This document shows positions 53,282-61,841 of a DNA stretch of 64,000 nt, piece after piece. The notes under the pieces are model-generated. The model was not told the DNA's origin and searched no databases. It saw only the letters and a list, made by a program, of their open reading frames with translations. This DNA comes from [Empedobacter] haloabium (lineage in GTDB: Bacteria; Pseudomonadota; Gammaproteobacteria; Burkholderiales; Burkholderiaceae_D): positions 1,674,001 to 1,738,000 of the forward strand of contig CP136508.1 in the NCBI GenBank assembly GCA_008011715.2, written 5' to 3'. Within the stretch, counting starts at the first letter, position 1. The number at the start of each line of letters is the position of its first letter. The position numbers were made by a program, and so were the translations under genes.

Positions 53282-54751
53282 CTAGAAGTCGCCTTGCTGC
53301 GCCGAGGGACGGCCGGACAGCAGGCCGTCGAAATGCACGCGGGTCGCGTCCACCTCGATGCCGTCGTCCGTGATGCGGAACGTCCGCAGCGCGTGGCTGT
53401 GCGACACGCCGCGCATCTTGACGACGGCGATCACCTTGCGCAGCTCGCCTTCCATCTCGACGTAGCGCATGGCGATGATGCCGTCGGTCAGGAACGACAC
53501 CTCCGCCTCGGAGAAGCGCAGCTCGGTGAAACGGTCCTCCATGCCCAGCGTGACGAGCACGGTGACGCCCACTTTCGCCAGGCTGGACAGGATGCGGAAC
53601 ACCGACAGGCGAAACTCGCGACGGAACTCCGGCGCCAGGTACAGCAGCACCTCGGACAGCGAATCGAGCACGACGCGCTTGGCGCCGGTCCTGGCGATGG
53701 CGTCCATCAGCTCGTGCAGCAGCTCGTCGACGGACAGGTCGAGCGAGCGGCTTTCGACCACCGTCACATGGCCGGCCTGCACCATGTCGGCCAGCGCGGC
53801 ATTGCGCAGGCGCGACGTGCCTTTTTCGAAATACGCGGCCACGCCTTTCTCGCCCTGGCGCACGCCCTCGGCCAGGAATTGCGTGCCCAGGATCGTCTTG
53901 CCGGAACCGGACGGCCCGGCCACCAGCACCGAATGGCCTTCCGGGATGCCGCCGTGCAGCAGGATGTCCAGCGACGGCACGCCGGACGAGATGCGGCGCT
54001 TGTCGCGGTCGACCGCAGCGCCTTCGTGGCGGTCCTCGGCCAGCGGCGGCAGCAGGCGCGGGAAGATGCGCAGGCCGTCGTTGCCCATGCGGAAGGTGTG
54101 CGTGCCCGCCATGTGGGCCTGGCCGCGCATCTTGACGATGCGGATCTTGCGCACGATCGAGTTGTCCTGTTGCGACTGCGACAGCGAGAACACGCCGTCG
54201 GCCACCGTCATGATCGGGTTGGCCTCGGCATCGACGTGGGCATACTCGCCGATCAGGAAGCTGGTGGCCTGCCAGCTCGTCATGCGCGTGCCCAGCTCCT
54301 GGATGAAGTGCTGCAGGTCGGCCACGCCCTCGCTGCCGGCGCGGGCGGTCTGCGCCACCGAGCGGAACGAGTCGACGAACACCAGGCTGGGCGAGAAATC
54401 CTCGACCTCGCGCATGATGCGCTCGAGCACGCCGGAGAAATCGCCGGCGCGCAGGTCCTCGGCCAGGTTGACGTAGCGGATCGCGCTGCCGACCTTGTCC
54501 AGGTCGAAGAAATCGTACTGCTGCTGGTAGCGCAGCATCTTCAGCGGCGGCTCGCCCAGAACGGTAAAGAACAGCGCGCGCCGCTCCGGGCTCGCCAGCG
54601 TGAACATGATCTGGTGCGCCAGGGTGGTCTTGCCGCTGCCGGGAGCGCCGGCGATGAGGTTGAAGGAATACTCGCCCAGGCCGCCGCCGAGCAGTGTGTC
54701 CAGTCCCGGCACGCCGGTTGCCAGCATTCCCAAGCTTACTTTGTCGGTCAT
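53282..54751 (-). CDS. Double-domain KaiC-like ATPase
   Basis: A 489-residue protein with two RecA-like KaiC domains. Walker A motifs are GAPGSGKTTL (Lys41) and GPSGSGKTIL (Lys285); Walker B-like strands are SLVFVDSF and RVVLDSL. In cyanobacterial KaiC each domain has a catalytic Glu pair; here these positions read GE (LGEPPLKM) and EK (YFEKGTS). The segment matching the KaiC phosphorylation site reads SEAEVSFLTDG: the Ser (S419) is kept but the next Thr is Phe. The C-terminus VKMRGVSHSHALRTFRITDDG matches KaiC family ends. There are no kaiA or kaiB genes here. It is likely a signalling ATPase that works with the adjacent kinase. Confidence 0.92.
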   Translation of the reverse strand: MTDKVSLGMLATGVPGLDTLLGGGLGEYSFNLIAGAPGSGKTTLAHQIMFTLASPERRALFFTVLGEPPLKMLRYQQQYDFFDLDKVGSAIRYVNLAEDLRAGDFSGVLERIMREVEDFSPSLVFVDSFRSVAQTARAGSEGVADLQHFIQELGTRMTSWQATSFLIGEYAHVDAEANPIMTVADGVFSLSQSQQDNSIVRKIRIVKMRGQAHMAGTHTFRMGNDGLRIFPRLLPPLAEDRHEGAAVDRDKRRISSGVPSLDILLHGGIPEGHSVLVAGPSGSGKTILGTQFLAEGVRQGEKGVAAYFEKGTSRLRNAALADMVQAGHVTVVESRSLDLSVDELLHELMDAIARTGAKRVVLDSLSEVLLYLAPEFRREFRLSVFRILSSLAKVGVTVLVTLGMEDRFTELRFSEAEVSFLTDGIIAMRYVEMEGELRKVIAVVKMRGVSHSHALRTFRITDDGIEVDATRVHFDGLLSGRPSAQQGDF

Positions 54752-55180
54752 TTACTTCTGCTCCCCTGCATTCTTTTGTGTCTGCGCGCCGTTCCAGGCA
54801 GCGTCCAGTAGCCTCGTCGTCAACGCCGCGCCGATCAGGTCGGACAGCAGTCCGGTGAAGGTCAGCAGCAGGGCGGTGTTCGCCTCTACGGCAAGCGCGG
54901 GCTCGACCCCGCGCAAGTCCCCGCTCAGTGTCTGGAACAGTGTGTCCAGCGGGGGCGAGGAAGGGCCGGCGGTCAGCCAGCCATAGCGTCCCGCCAGCAG
55001 GCGGGCGGTACGGCCATACAGGGCGGCCAGGCCGCTGTCGCCGATCAGGGGGCTCAGGTGCTGCGCCAGTGCGCGCCATGGCAGCAGGTGGTGATCCGCG
55101 ATCCCGGCCGCGGCGCCGCCGTCGGGCTGCGCCAGCATCGCGTGGATCAGTTGCTGGCGCTTGTCATCTTTATTATCCAT
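54752..55180 (-). CDS. Small helical protein leading the KaiC-like operon
   Basis: A 142-residue cytoplasmic protein that I do not recognise. It starts MDNKDDKRQQLIHAMLAQPD at an ATG (55180) with a poor ribosome site, and its TAA stop directly abuts the ATG of the KaiC-like gene, so the two are coupled. The sequence is mostly helical (WRALAQHLSPLIGDSGLAAL, TRLLAGRYGWLTA, LLLTFTGLLSDLIGAALTTR). It has neither a membrane helix nor a DNA-binding motif. Its position suggests a regulator or adaptor of the ATPase/kinase pair. Confidence 0.75.
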   Translation of the reverse strand: MDNKDDKRQQLIHAMLAQPDGGAAAGIADHHLLPWRALAQHLSPLIGDSGLAALYGRTARLLAGRYGWLTAGPSSPPLDTLFQTLSGDLRGVEPALAVEANTALLLTFTGLLSDLIGAALTTRLLDAAWNGAQTQKNAGEQK

Positions 55181-55428
55181 GCATGCTGATCGGTGTGGAA
55201 AGTTTGCTAGAGCGGCCATGCCGCTGTCCGGCGCCATTATAGCGGCCGGCCGGAAGCGCGGCGCTACTGCTGCGCAGCGCCGCGGGCATGCGGCTACCGT
55301 CATGGTGGCATCGACCGTGCAATTTAGCAAACGAAAGCTGCGGGCCGCACGGTCTCTGCAGGAAATGGCAGCGCGTGCTATCCTGCCCGGCTTCATTTTT
55401 AGCGGCCCCATCAACCGGGCTCCGTGTC

Positions 55429-56670
55429 ATGTCCGCATCCGTCCCTTCCGATCCGCATCTTTCCGCCACGCTTCCCACCATCATCGCGCCGCGCGGCGCC
55501 GGCCTGGCCGAACTGGCGCTGGCCGTCGGCGGCCTGGCCATCGGCACCGGCGAATTCGCCTCGATGAGCATCCTGCCGCTGGTCGCCCAGGACCTGGGCA
55601 CCACGCTGCCGGCGATGGGCCACATGATCAGCGCGTACGCGCTGGGCGTCGTCGTCGGCGCGCCGTTGATCACGATCTTCCTGGCGCGCATGCCGCGCCG
55701 CCTGATGCTGGTCTGCCTGATGCTGATGTTCGCCGTCGGCAATTTCCTCGGCGCGCTGGCGCCCACGCCGGGCCTCCTGATCGCCGCCCGTTTCGTGGCC
55801 GGCATTCCGCACGGCGCCTACTTCGGCGTGGCCGCGCTGGTGGCCGCCGCGCTCGTCACGGCCGACAAGCGCGCCCAGGCCGTGTCGCGCGTCATGCTGG
55901 GCCTGACCGTCGCCAATATCGTCGGCGTGCCGCTGGCGACCTGGCTGGGCCAGGTGCTGGGCTGGCGCTCCGCGTTCGTCATCGTCGGAGCCCTCGGCCT
56001 GCTGACGGCGGCGCTGGTGGCCGTGTTCCTGCCGCCGATCGCGGCGGGCAATGCCAGCCCGCGCGGCGAGCTGGGCGTGTTCCGCCGGCTGCAGGTGTGG
56101 CTGACCCTGCTGATGGTGGCGATCGGCTTCGGCGGCCTGTTCGCGCTGTACACCTATGTGACGCCGACGTTACAGCAGATTACCCATGCGTCGCCGCTGG
56201 CCATTTCCGTGCTGCTGGGCCTGATGGGCGTCGGCATGACGGTGGGCAACCTGGTGGGCGGCTGGCTGGCCGACCGCTCGCGCACCGCCACGATCTGCGG
56301 CGTGCTGGTGTGGAACGCGCTGGCGCTGGCCTGTTTCAGCTGGACCAGCGCGCACCTGTGGCTGGCCGGCCTGAACCTGTTCCTGATCGGCACCGGCATC
56401 GCCGTCGTGCCCGCCGTGCAGACGCGGCTGATGGACGTGGCCGGCGACGCCCAGACCGTGGCCGCCGCGCTGAACCACTCCGCCTTCAATATCGCCAATG
56501 CACTGGGCGCCTGGGCCGGCGGCCTGGCCATCGCGGCCGGCCTGGGCCTGACCTCGACGGGGCTGGTGGGCGCCGTGCTGGCGCTGGGCGGCATTGCCGT
56601 GCTGGCCGTGTCGCTGGCGCTGGAGCGGCGCGCCGTGGCGGCGCCAGCGCTGGCACCTGCCTGCAAATAA
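55429..56670 (+). CDS. MFS transporter, AraJ-like efflux family
   Basis: A 413-residue 12-helix transporter. It resembles E. coli AraJ: TGEFASMSILPLVAQDL in TM1, the MGHMISAYALGVVVGAPLIT segment and RFVAGIPHGAYFGVAALV in TM4-5. The central loop is short. The likely role is proton-driven export of a sugar or a small drug. The ATG at 55429 is used because it lies just before the conserved region; the ribosome site is weak. Monocistronic. Confidence 0.9.
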   Translation: MSASVPSDPHLSATLPTIIAPRGAGLAELALAVGGLAIGTGEFASMSILPLVAQDLGTTLPAMGHMISAYALGVVVGAPLITIFLARMPRRLMLVCLMLMFAVGNFLGALAPTPGLLIAARFVAGIPHGAYFGVAALVAAALVTADKRAQAVSRVMLGLTVANIVGVPLATWLGQVLGWRSAFVIVGALGLLTAALVAVFLPPIAAGNASPRGELGVFRRLQVWLTLLMVAIGFGGLFALYTYVTPTLQQITHASPLAISVLLGLMGVGMTVGNLVGGWLADRSRTATICGVLVWNALALACFSWTSAHLWLAGLNLFLIGTGIAVVPAVQTRLMDVAGDAQTVAAALNHSAFNIANALGAWAGGLAIAAGLGLTSTGLVGAVLALGGIAVLAVSLALERRAVAAPALAPACK

Positions 56671-56848
56671 ACGCGGCAGCCGGGGAACTTCGGCCGGCCC
56701 GGAGCGCTCCAAGCATGAAAGAAACGAGCGCGGCCGGCAATACGCGTGACGGCGCACGGGCTTGCGAGTACGATCAGCACGATACGATTGCATCCTGAAA
56801 GGCGGCGGGCACTGGCCCGCCGAGATCGCGTGGCGCGGCAGGGGACGT

Positions 56849-59707
56849 ATGGACATGATGCATGATCCGCGAGACTGGCAGCTGGACCGTTATGCGGGCC
56901 TGCTGGGGCCTTTCCTGAACCAGTTGCGTGACTACGCGCTGTACATCCTCGATACCAGGGGCTTCATCCGCAGCTGGAACGAAGGCGCCGAGCAGCTGAA
57001 GGGCTATGCTGCGCAAGAGATCCTTGGCAAGCATTTTTCCATCTTTTACACGCCGGAGGACCGGGCCGCCGGCAAGCCGGCCCAGGCCCTGGCGGCGGCC
57101 GCCCGCGACGGCAGCTTCCAGGCCGAGGGCGAGCACCTGCGTGCGGACGGCTCGCGCTTTTGCGCGGCCATTCATATCAGCACCCTGCGCGATCGCGCCG
57201 GCCACCCGCGTGGCTTCGTCAAGCTGACGCGCGACATCAGCGCGACCAGGGCGGCCGAGGCCGCGCTGCGCGAAAGCGAGGCGCGTTTCCGCGCCCTGTT
57301 CGAGCACAGCAACGATGCCATCGTGCTGGCGTCGCTGGAAGGGCAGATCCTGTCCGTCAACCCGGCCGCCTGCCACCTATTCGGCTATACCGAGCAGGAA
57401 TTCGTGCGCCGCCAGCGCGACGATATCGTCGACATGTCCGATCCCCGCGTCGAGCCGGCCTGCCACGAGCGCGCCCGCACGGGCGAGGCGACGGCGGAGC
57501 TGACGTTCATCCGCAAGGACGGCAGCCGGTTCCAGGGCAGCGTCACATCCAGCCAGTGGCAGGAGGGCGCAGGCCGCCAGCTCACCAGCCTGCTGATACA
57601 GGATATCTCGCGCCGCAAGGCCGAGCAGGAAGCCTTGCGCCAGAGCGAGAGCCGGGCGCGCCTGCTGTACGAATACGCGCCGGTCGGCATCGTGCTGTCC
57701 GACCTGGAAGGACGGCTGACGTTTGCCAACCGCAAGTTCGTCGAGATGTCCGGCTATGCGCCCGAGGAGCTGGCGGGGTTTTCCTACCTGAACCTTTCAA
57801 TTCCGGAGGAAGCCCCGACCACCGCCGAACTGATGCGCAAGCTGTTCCACGGCGAGGTCGGTACCGTCTGCCGCGAGCGCCATATGCGCCGCAAGGACGG
57901 CAGCGCGTTCTGGGTGCGCATTACCGCCGGGGTGCTCCTGGACGAGGGCGGACGGCCGGAATACGCGATCGGCGTGTTCGAGGACATCTCCGAACACCGC
58001 CACGCCGAGGAGGCCGTGCGGCGCAGCGAGGAGCGCTTTCGCGCCACCTTCGAGAACGCGCCGCTGGGCATCTTCGAGGCCTCGCTCGACTGCCGCATCC
58101 AGAACGTCAACACCAAGCTGCTCGACATGCTGGGCTACCGGCGCGAGGAACTGACCGGCAAGTCGCTGCTGGACCTGACCCACCCGACCGACCTGGAACA
58201 GACGATGCAGATGTTCGGCCAGTTGCGCGCGGGGGCTATCAGCCAGTATGTGCTGGAGAAGCGCTACCTGCGCAAGGACCAGTCGTTCCTGTGGGTCAAG
58301 GTGACGATGTCGCTGCCGCGCCAGGACGGCCAGCCGCAGTACACCATCGCCATCGTCGAGGACATCACGGAGCGCAAGAAGGCCCAGGAGGACCTGCGCC
58401 GCGCGATGGAGCAGTCCTACCACCTGGCCAACCACGACCCGCTGACCGGCCTGGCCAATCGGGCCCAGTTCAACGACCGCCTGCGCGACGCGCTGGCCTA
58501 TGCCCGGCGCGACGAGCACATGGTGGCGCTGCACCTCTTGGACCTGGACCGTTTCAAGTCGATCAACGACAGCATGGGCCACCATGTGGGCGACCTGCTG
58601 CTGCAGGCCGTGGCCGGGCGCATCACGTCGCATATCCGCGCCACCGACCTGGCGGCACGCCTCGGCGGCGACGAGTTCGTCGTGATCCAGACGCACCTGG
58701 CCGACCCGGCGGCGGCGGGCGCGCTGGCCGAGAAGCTCGTCGACGAGCTCAGCCGGCCCTACGTGCTGGAAGGCCAGGAAGCCCACAGCGGCGCCAGCAT
58801 CGGCATCGCGCTGTATCCGAACGACGCGCGCGACGGGGAGGCGCTGATGAAACTGGCCGACCTGGCCTTGTACGAGGCCAAGCACCGCGGCCGCTACAAC
58901 TACCAGCGCTACCGCGACGAAATGGGCGCGGCGGTGCGCGCGGCGCTGCGGCTGGAGCAGGAACTGCTGCGGGCATTGCGGGAAGACGAGCTGTGCCTGC
59001 ACTACCAGCCCCAGTTCGACGTGCGCACGGGCCGCATCACGGGCGTCGAGACCTTGCTGCGCTGGCGTCACCCGCAGCGTGGCCTGCTGGCCGCGGCCGA
59101 ATTCATCCAGGACGCGGAAAACGCCGGGCTGATGCTGCCCATCGGCGAGTGGACGCTGCACACGGCCTGCAGCGAGTACCGCGGCTGGCTGCGCGCCGGT
59201 TTCGACGCGCCGTTGACCCTGAACGTGTCGTCGCGCCAGCTGAAGCATCCGCGCTTCCTGCCCGTATTGCGGCGGGTGCTGCAGGAGACGGGCCTGCCGT
59301 GCGCGCGGCTGCAGCTCGAACTGCGCGAGAGCCTCTTGCTCGACCCGAAGTCGCCCGAGGTATTCCTGCGCCAGCTGAAAAGCAGCGGGGTACGGCTGGC
59401 GCTGGACAATTTCGGCACGGAACTGACGGCCTTGTCGTCCCTGTCGCGCTACCCGCTCGATGTCGTCAAGCCCAGCCGCGCACTGGTGCGCGAGTCGCTG
59501 TCGGGCGCACCGGCGAACTCGATGCTGGCCGCCATCGTCGGCGTGGCGCACGGCCTGAACATCCAGGTGTGCGCCGAAGGTGTCGAGACCGCGGCCGAAC
59601 TGGCCTCGGTGCGCAGCCACGGCTGCGACTCGGCCCAGGGCAACCTGCTCAGCACGCCGCTGGAGGGGCATGAGATGGAGCGGATGATTGGCGAGCATCT
59701 GATGTGA
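56849..59707 (+). CDS. PAS-GGDEF-EAL protein with degenerate EAL domain
   Basis: A 952-residue cytoplasmic c-di-GMP protein. Four PAS domains (~20-130, 145-265, 270-390, 395-515) precede a GGDEF domain whose active site GGDEF is intact at 606-610, with an inhibitory RxxD (RATD) at ~597-600. The EAL domain (~690-950) has ETLLRW (Glu734), NVSSRQ, ELRES and CAEGVET, but the usual DDFG is DNFG (853-856) and the usual KID is KPS (874-876). Two metal or catalytic Asp are therefore missing, and phosphodiesterase activity is doubtful. It is probably a diguanylate cyclase, or a c-di-GMP-sensing EAL protein. GGGG lies upstream of the ATG. Single gene. Confidence 0.93.
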   Translation: MDMMHDPRDWQLDRYAGLLGPFLNQLRDYALYILDTRGFIRSWNEGAEQLKGYAAQEILGKHFSIFYTPEDRAAGKPAQALAAAARDGSFQAEGEHLRADGSRFCAAIHISTLRDRAGHPRGFVKLTRDISATRAAEAALRESEARFRALFEHSNDAIVLASLEGQILSVNPAACHLFGYTEQEFVRRQRDDIVDMSDPRVEPACHERARTGEATAELTFIRKDGSRFQGSVTSSQWQEGAGRQLTSLLIQDISRRKAEQEALRQSESRARLLYEYAPVGIVLSDLEGRLTFANRKFVEMSGYAPEELAGFSYLNLSIPEEAPTTAELMRKLFHGEVGTVCRERHMRRKDGSAFWVRITAGVLLDEGGRPEYAIGVFEDISEHRHAEEAVRRSEERFRATFENAPLGIFEASLDCRIQNVNTKLLDMLGYRREELTGKSLLDLTHPTDLEQTMQMFGQLRAGAISQYVLEKRYLRKDQSFLWVKVTMSLPRQDGQPQYTIAIVEDITERKKAQEDLRRAMEQSYHLANHDPLTGLANRAQFNDRLRDALAYARRDEHMVALHLLDLDRFKSINDSMGHHVGDLLLQAVAGRITSHIRATDLAARLGGDEFVVIQTHLADPAAAGALAEKLVDELSRPYVLEGQEAHSGASIGIALYPNDARDGEALMKLADLALYEAKHRGRYNYQRYRDEMGAAVRAALRLEQELLRALREDELCLHYQPQFDVRTGRITGVETLLRWRHPQRGLLAAAEFIQDAENAGLMLPIGEWTLHTACSEYRGWLRAGFDAPLTLNVSSRQLKHPRFLPVLRRVLQETGLPCARLQLELRESLLLDPKSPEVFLRQLKSSGVRLALDNFGTELTALSSLSRYPLDVVKPSRALVRESLSGAPANSMLAAIVGVAHGLNIQVCAEGVETAAELASVRSHGCDSAQGNLLSTPLEGHEMERMIGEHLM

Positions 59708-59786
59708 CGACACCATGGGTCTCGGCCATGCCGCCAGGAGCCCGGCGGTCCGCCGAGCCGAACGCCCCATCCGCCACCCGCCGCGC

Positions 59787-59792
59787 TATACT
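59787..59792 (+). promoter_or_regulatory. Possible -10 box of the helicase gene
   Basis: TATACT, 28 bases before the helicase ATG, followed by a G/T-rich stretch with seven T. The -35 region is GC-rich without a good match, so the call is tentative. Confidence 0.35.
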
Positions 59793-59820
59793 CGGGCCGT
59801 TTTTTTGACGACCCGAGCCC

Positions 59821-61761
59821 ATGACCGCACAGCACGACGACGATGACGACCTGATCAATGAACTGGGACTGCCCGCACGCGGCATCGCCCTCGTCAAGAT
59901 GGAAGGCCGCGTGTTCCTGCGCTTCGACGGCAGCGTCACCGAAGCCGGCCTGGTCGTGCCGTATTCCCTGGTACCCGCCCACGGCGTGCTGGCCAAGCCG
60001 TCCAAGTGGCGCAAGCTGGAGCGCGAGGCGCGCGCCCAGCTGATCGGCGAGCGCTCGAACGAGCGCGCATTGCGCGAACTGGACGACAGCGTGCGCGCCT
60101 TCGTGGTCGAGATGATCGAGGAGTGCGACGAGTTCGGCCTGCGGCCGATGGATTTCCTGCACACGCTGGCGGACCTGCAGACCTCCGAGCCGGCCGGGGT
60201 CGTGTTCGACCGCATCCGCCAGCGCCTGGGCCACGCGCTGGAGCGCCAGCGCGAGGAGCAGCATGCCGAGCGTACCCGGCAAAGCATCAACCTGGCCGAA
60301 TATCCGGCCTCGTTCGACGTGGCGCGGCGCATGCCGCGCAAATTCATCGCGCTGCTGGGCCCGACCAATTCCGGCAAGACGCACAAGGCGATGGAAGCGC
60401 TCGCCAAGGCCCCCAGCGGCGTCTACCTGGCGCCGCTGCGCCTGCTGGCGCTGGAAAACTACGAGCGCCTGCTGGAGGTGACGCAGCACGGCAAGCCGCT
60501 GGCCGTCAGCCTTGTCACGGGCGAGGAACGCCGCATCGCCGAGGGCGCCACGCACGTGGCCAGCACCGTCGAGATGCTGGACACCCGCACGGCCGTGGAC
60601 GTGGCGGTCATCGACGAGATCCAGATGCTGGCCGACCGCGATCGCGGCGCCGCCTGGACGGCTGCCGTATGCGGCGCGCCGGCCCGCACGGTCTATCTGG
60701 TGGGCGCGCCGGAAGCAAGGCGTGCCATCGAGGCGCTGGCCGAGCGGCTGGAATGTCCGCTCGAGGTGCACGTACTGAAGCGCAAGGGACCGCTGGCGAT
60801 GGAGCCATCGTCGGTGCGCAAGGTGAAGAACCTGCGGCCGGGCGACGCGCTGATCGCGTTCTCGCGCCGCGATGTGCTGATGTGGCGCGACATGGTGGCC
60901 GAGCAGGGCCACTCGGTGGCGACCGTGTACGGCAACCTGTCGCCGGAAGTGCGGCGCGCCCAGGCGCAGCGCTTCCGCGACGGCAGCGCCGACATCGTGG
61001 TCGGCACGGACGCCATCGCGATGGGCCTGAACATGCCGATCGCCCGCATCGTGATGACGTCCACGGTCAAGTTCAACGGCTACGAGGAAGAGGAAATCCC
61101 CGCCGCACTGGCGCGCCAGATCGCCGGCCGGGCCGGCCGCTATGGCATCCACGAGGAAGGGCTGGTGGCCGGCATGGACCCGGAAACGCACGAAGTGATG
61201 CGCTCGCTGTTGAAGGAAAAGCCGACCCCGCTGAACACCAGCGGCTTTTCCGTCGCGCCCACGCTGGAGCACCTGCACCGGATTGCCGCCGTCACGGGCG
61301 AGACGTCGCTGGCGAAGCTGTTGAAGCGCTTCATCCACAATATCGACGTGCCGGATGGCTTCTTCTACCCGCGCATCACGGAAGACCAGAAGGACCGCGC
61401 CGAATGGCTCGATACGCTGCCGCTGACGGTGGCCGAGAAGTTCACGCTGTCGCTGGTGCCCGTCGCGACCAAGGTGATGGCGTTGCAGAGCGCATGGGAG
61501 CACTGGGCCGTGTCGCTGTCGAAAAAGCGCGTCACGCGCCTGAAGCCGGACGAGCACATGCTGTACCACATGAGCTTGCAGGAAGTGGAGGATACCTGCC
61601 GCATGTATTCGGCCTATGCGTGGCTGGGCTACCGCCTGCCGGAGTATTTCCCGGACGTGGAACTGGCCCAGCAGCTGTCGCGCGAGGCGTCCGAGCGGGT
61701 CGATTCGATGCTGCAGGACCAGAACGCGTCGGCCCGCCGGCGCCAGCCGCGCCGACGCTGA
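59821..61761 (+). CDS. SUV3-like DExH RNA helicase
   Basis: A 646-residue superfamily 2 helicase that resembles the mitochondrial RNA helicase SUV3. Residues ~1-165 are a helical N-terminal part. Motif I is LLGPTNSGKTHKAM near residue 180, motif II is VAVIDEIQML (DEIQ near residue 262), motif V is VVGTDAIAMGLNMPI and motif VI is ARQIAGRAGRYG. The C-terminal ~190 residues contain helices typical of SUV3 and an Arg-rich tail (ARRRQPRRR). SUV3 unwinds RNA for the degradosome in mitochondria; bacterial relatives are scattered among proteobacteria. Nuclease partner genes are not adjacent. Confidence 0.9.
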   Translation: MTAQHDDDDDLINELGLPARGIALVKMEGRVFLRFDGSVTEAGLVVPYSLVPAHGVLAKPSKWRKLEREARAQLIGERSNERALRELDDSVRAFVVEMIEECDEFGLRPMDFLHTLADLQTSEPAGVVFDRIRQRLGHALERQREEQHAERTRQSINLAEYPASFDVARRMPRKFIALLGPTNSGKTHKAMEALAKAPSGVYLAPLRLLALENYERLLEVTQHGKPLAVSLVTGEERRIAEGATHVASTVEMLDTRTAVDVAVIDEIQMLADRDRGAAWTAAVCGAPARTVYLVGAPEARRAIEALAERLECPLEVHVLKRKGPLAMEPSSVRKVKNLRPGDALIAFSRRDVLMWRDMVAEQGHSVATVYGNLSPEVRRAQAQRFRDGSADIVVGTDAIAMGLNMPIARIVMTSTVKFNGYEEEEIPAALARQIAGRAGRYGIHEEGLVAGMDPETHEVMRSLLKEKPTPLNTSGFSVAPTLEHLHRIAAVTGETSLAKLLKRFIHNIDVPDGFFYPRITEDQKDRAEWLDTLPLTVAEKFTLSLVPVATKVMALQSAWEHWAVSLSKKRVTRLKPDEHMLYHMSLQEVEDTCRMYSAYAWLGYRLPEYFPDVELAQQLSREASERVDSMLQDQNASARRRQPRRR

Positions 61762-61841
61762 CGGAGCGGCCGCCGCCAGCGCCGGGCACGGCACCATGAT
61801 CTGTGATAACGTTTTCAGGAGAATAAAGACCTGGAGACCCC

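Noticed and set aside
53282..54751. Circadian clock locus
   Set aside because: There are no kaiA or kaiB genes, the Thr of the phosphorylation pair is Phe and the catalytic Glu pairs are altered. A clock function is not supported by sequence alone.
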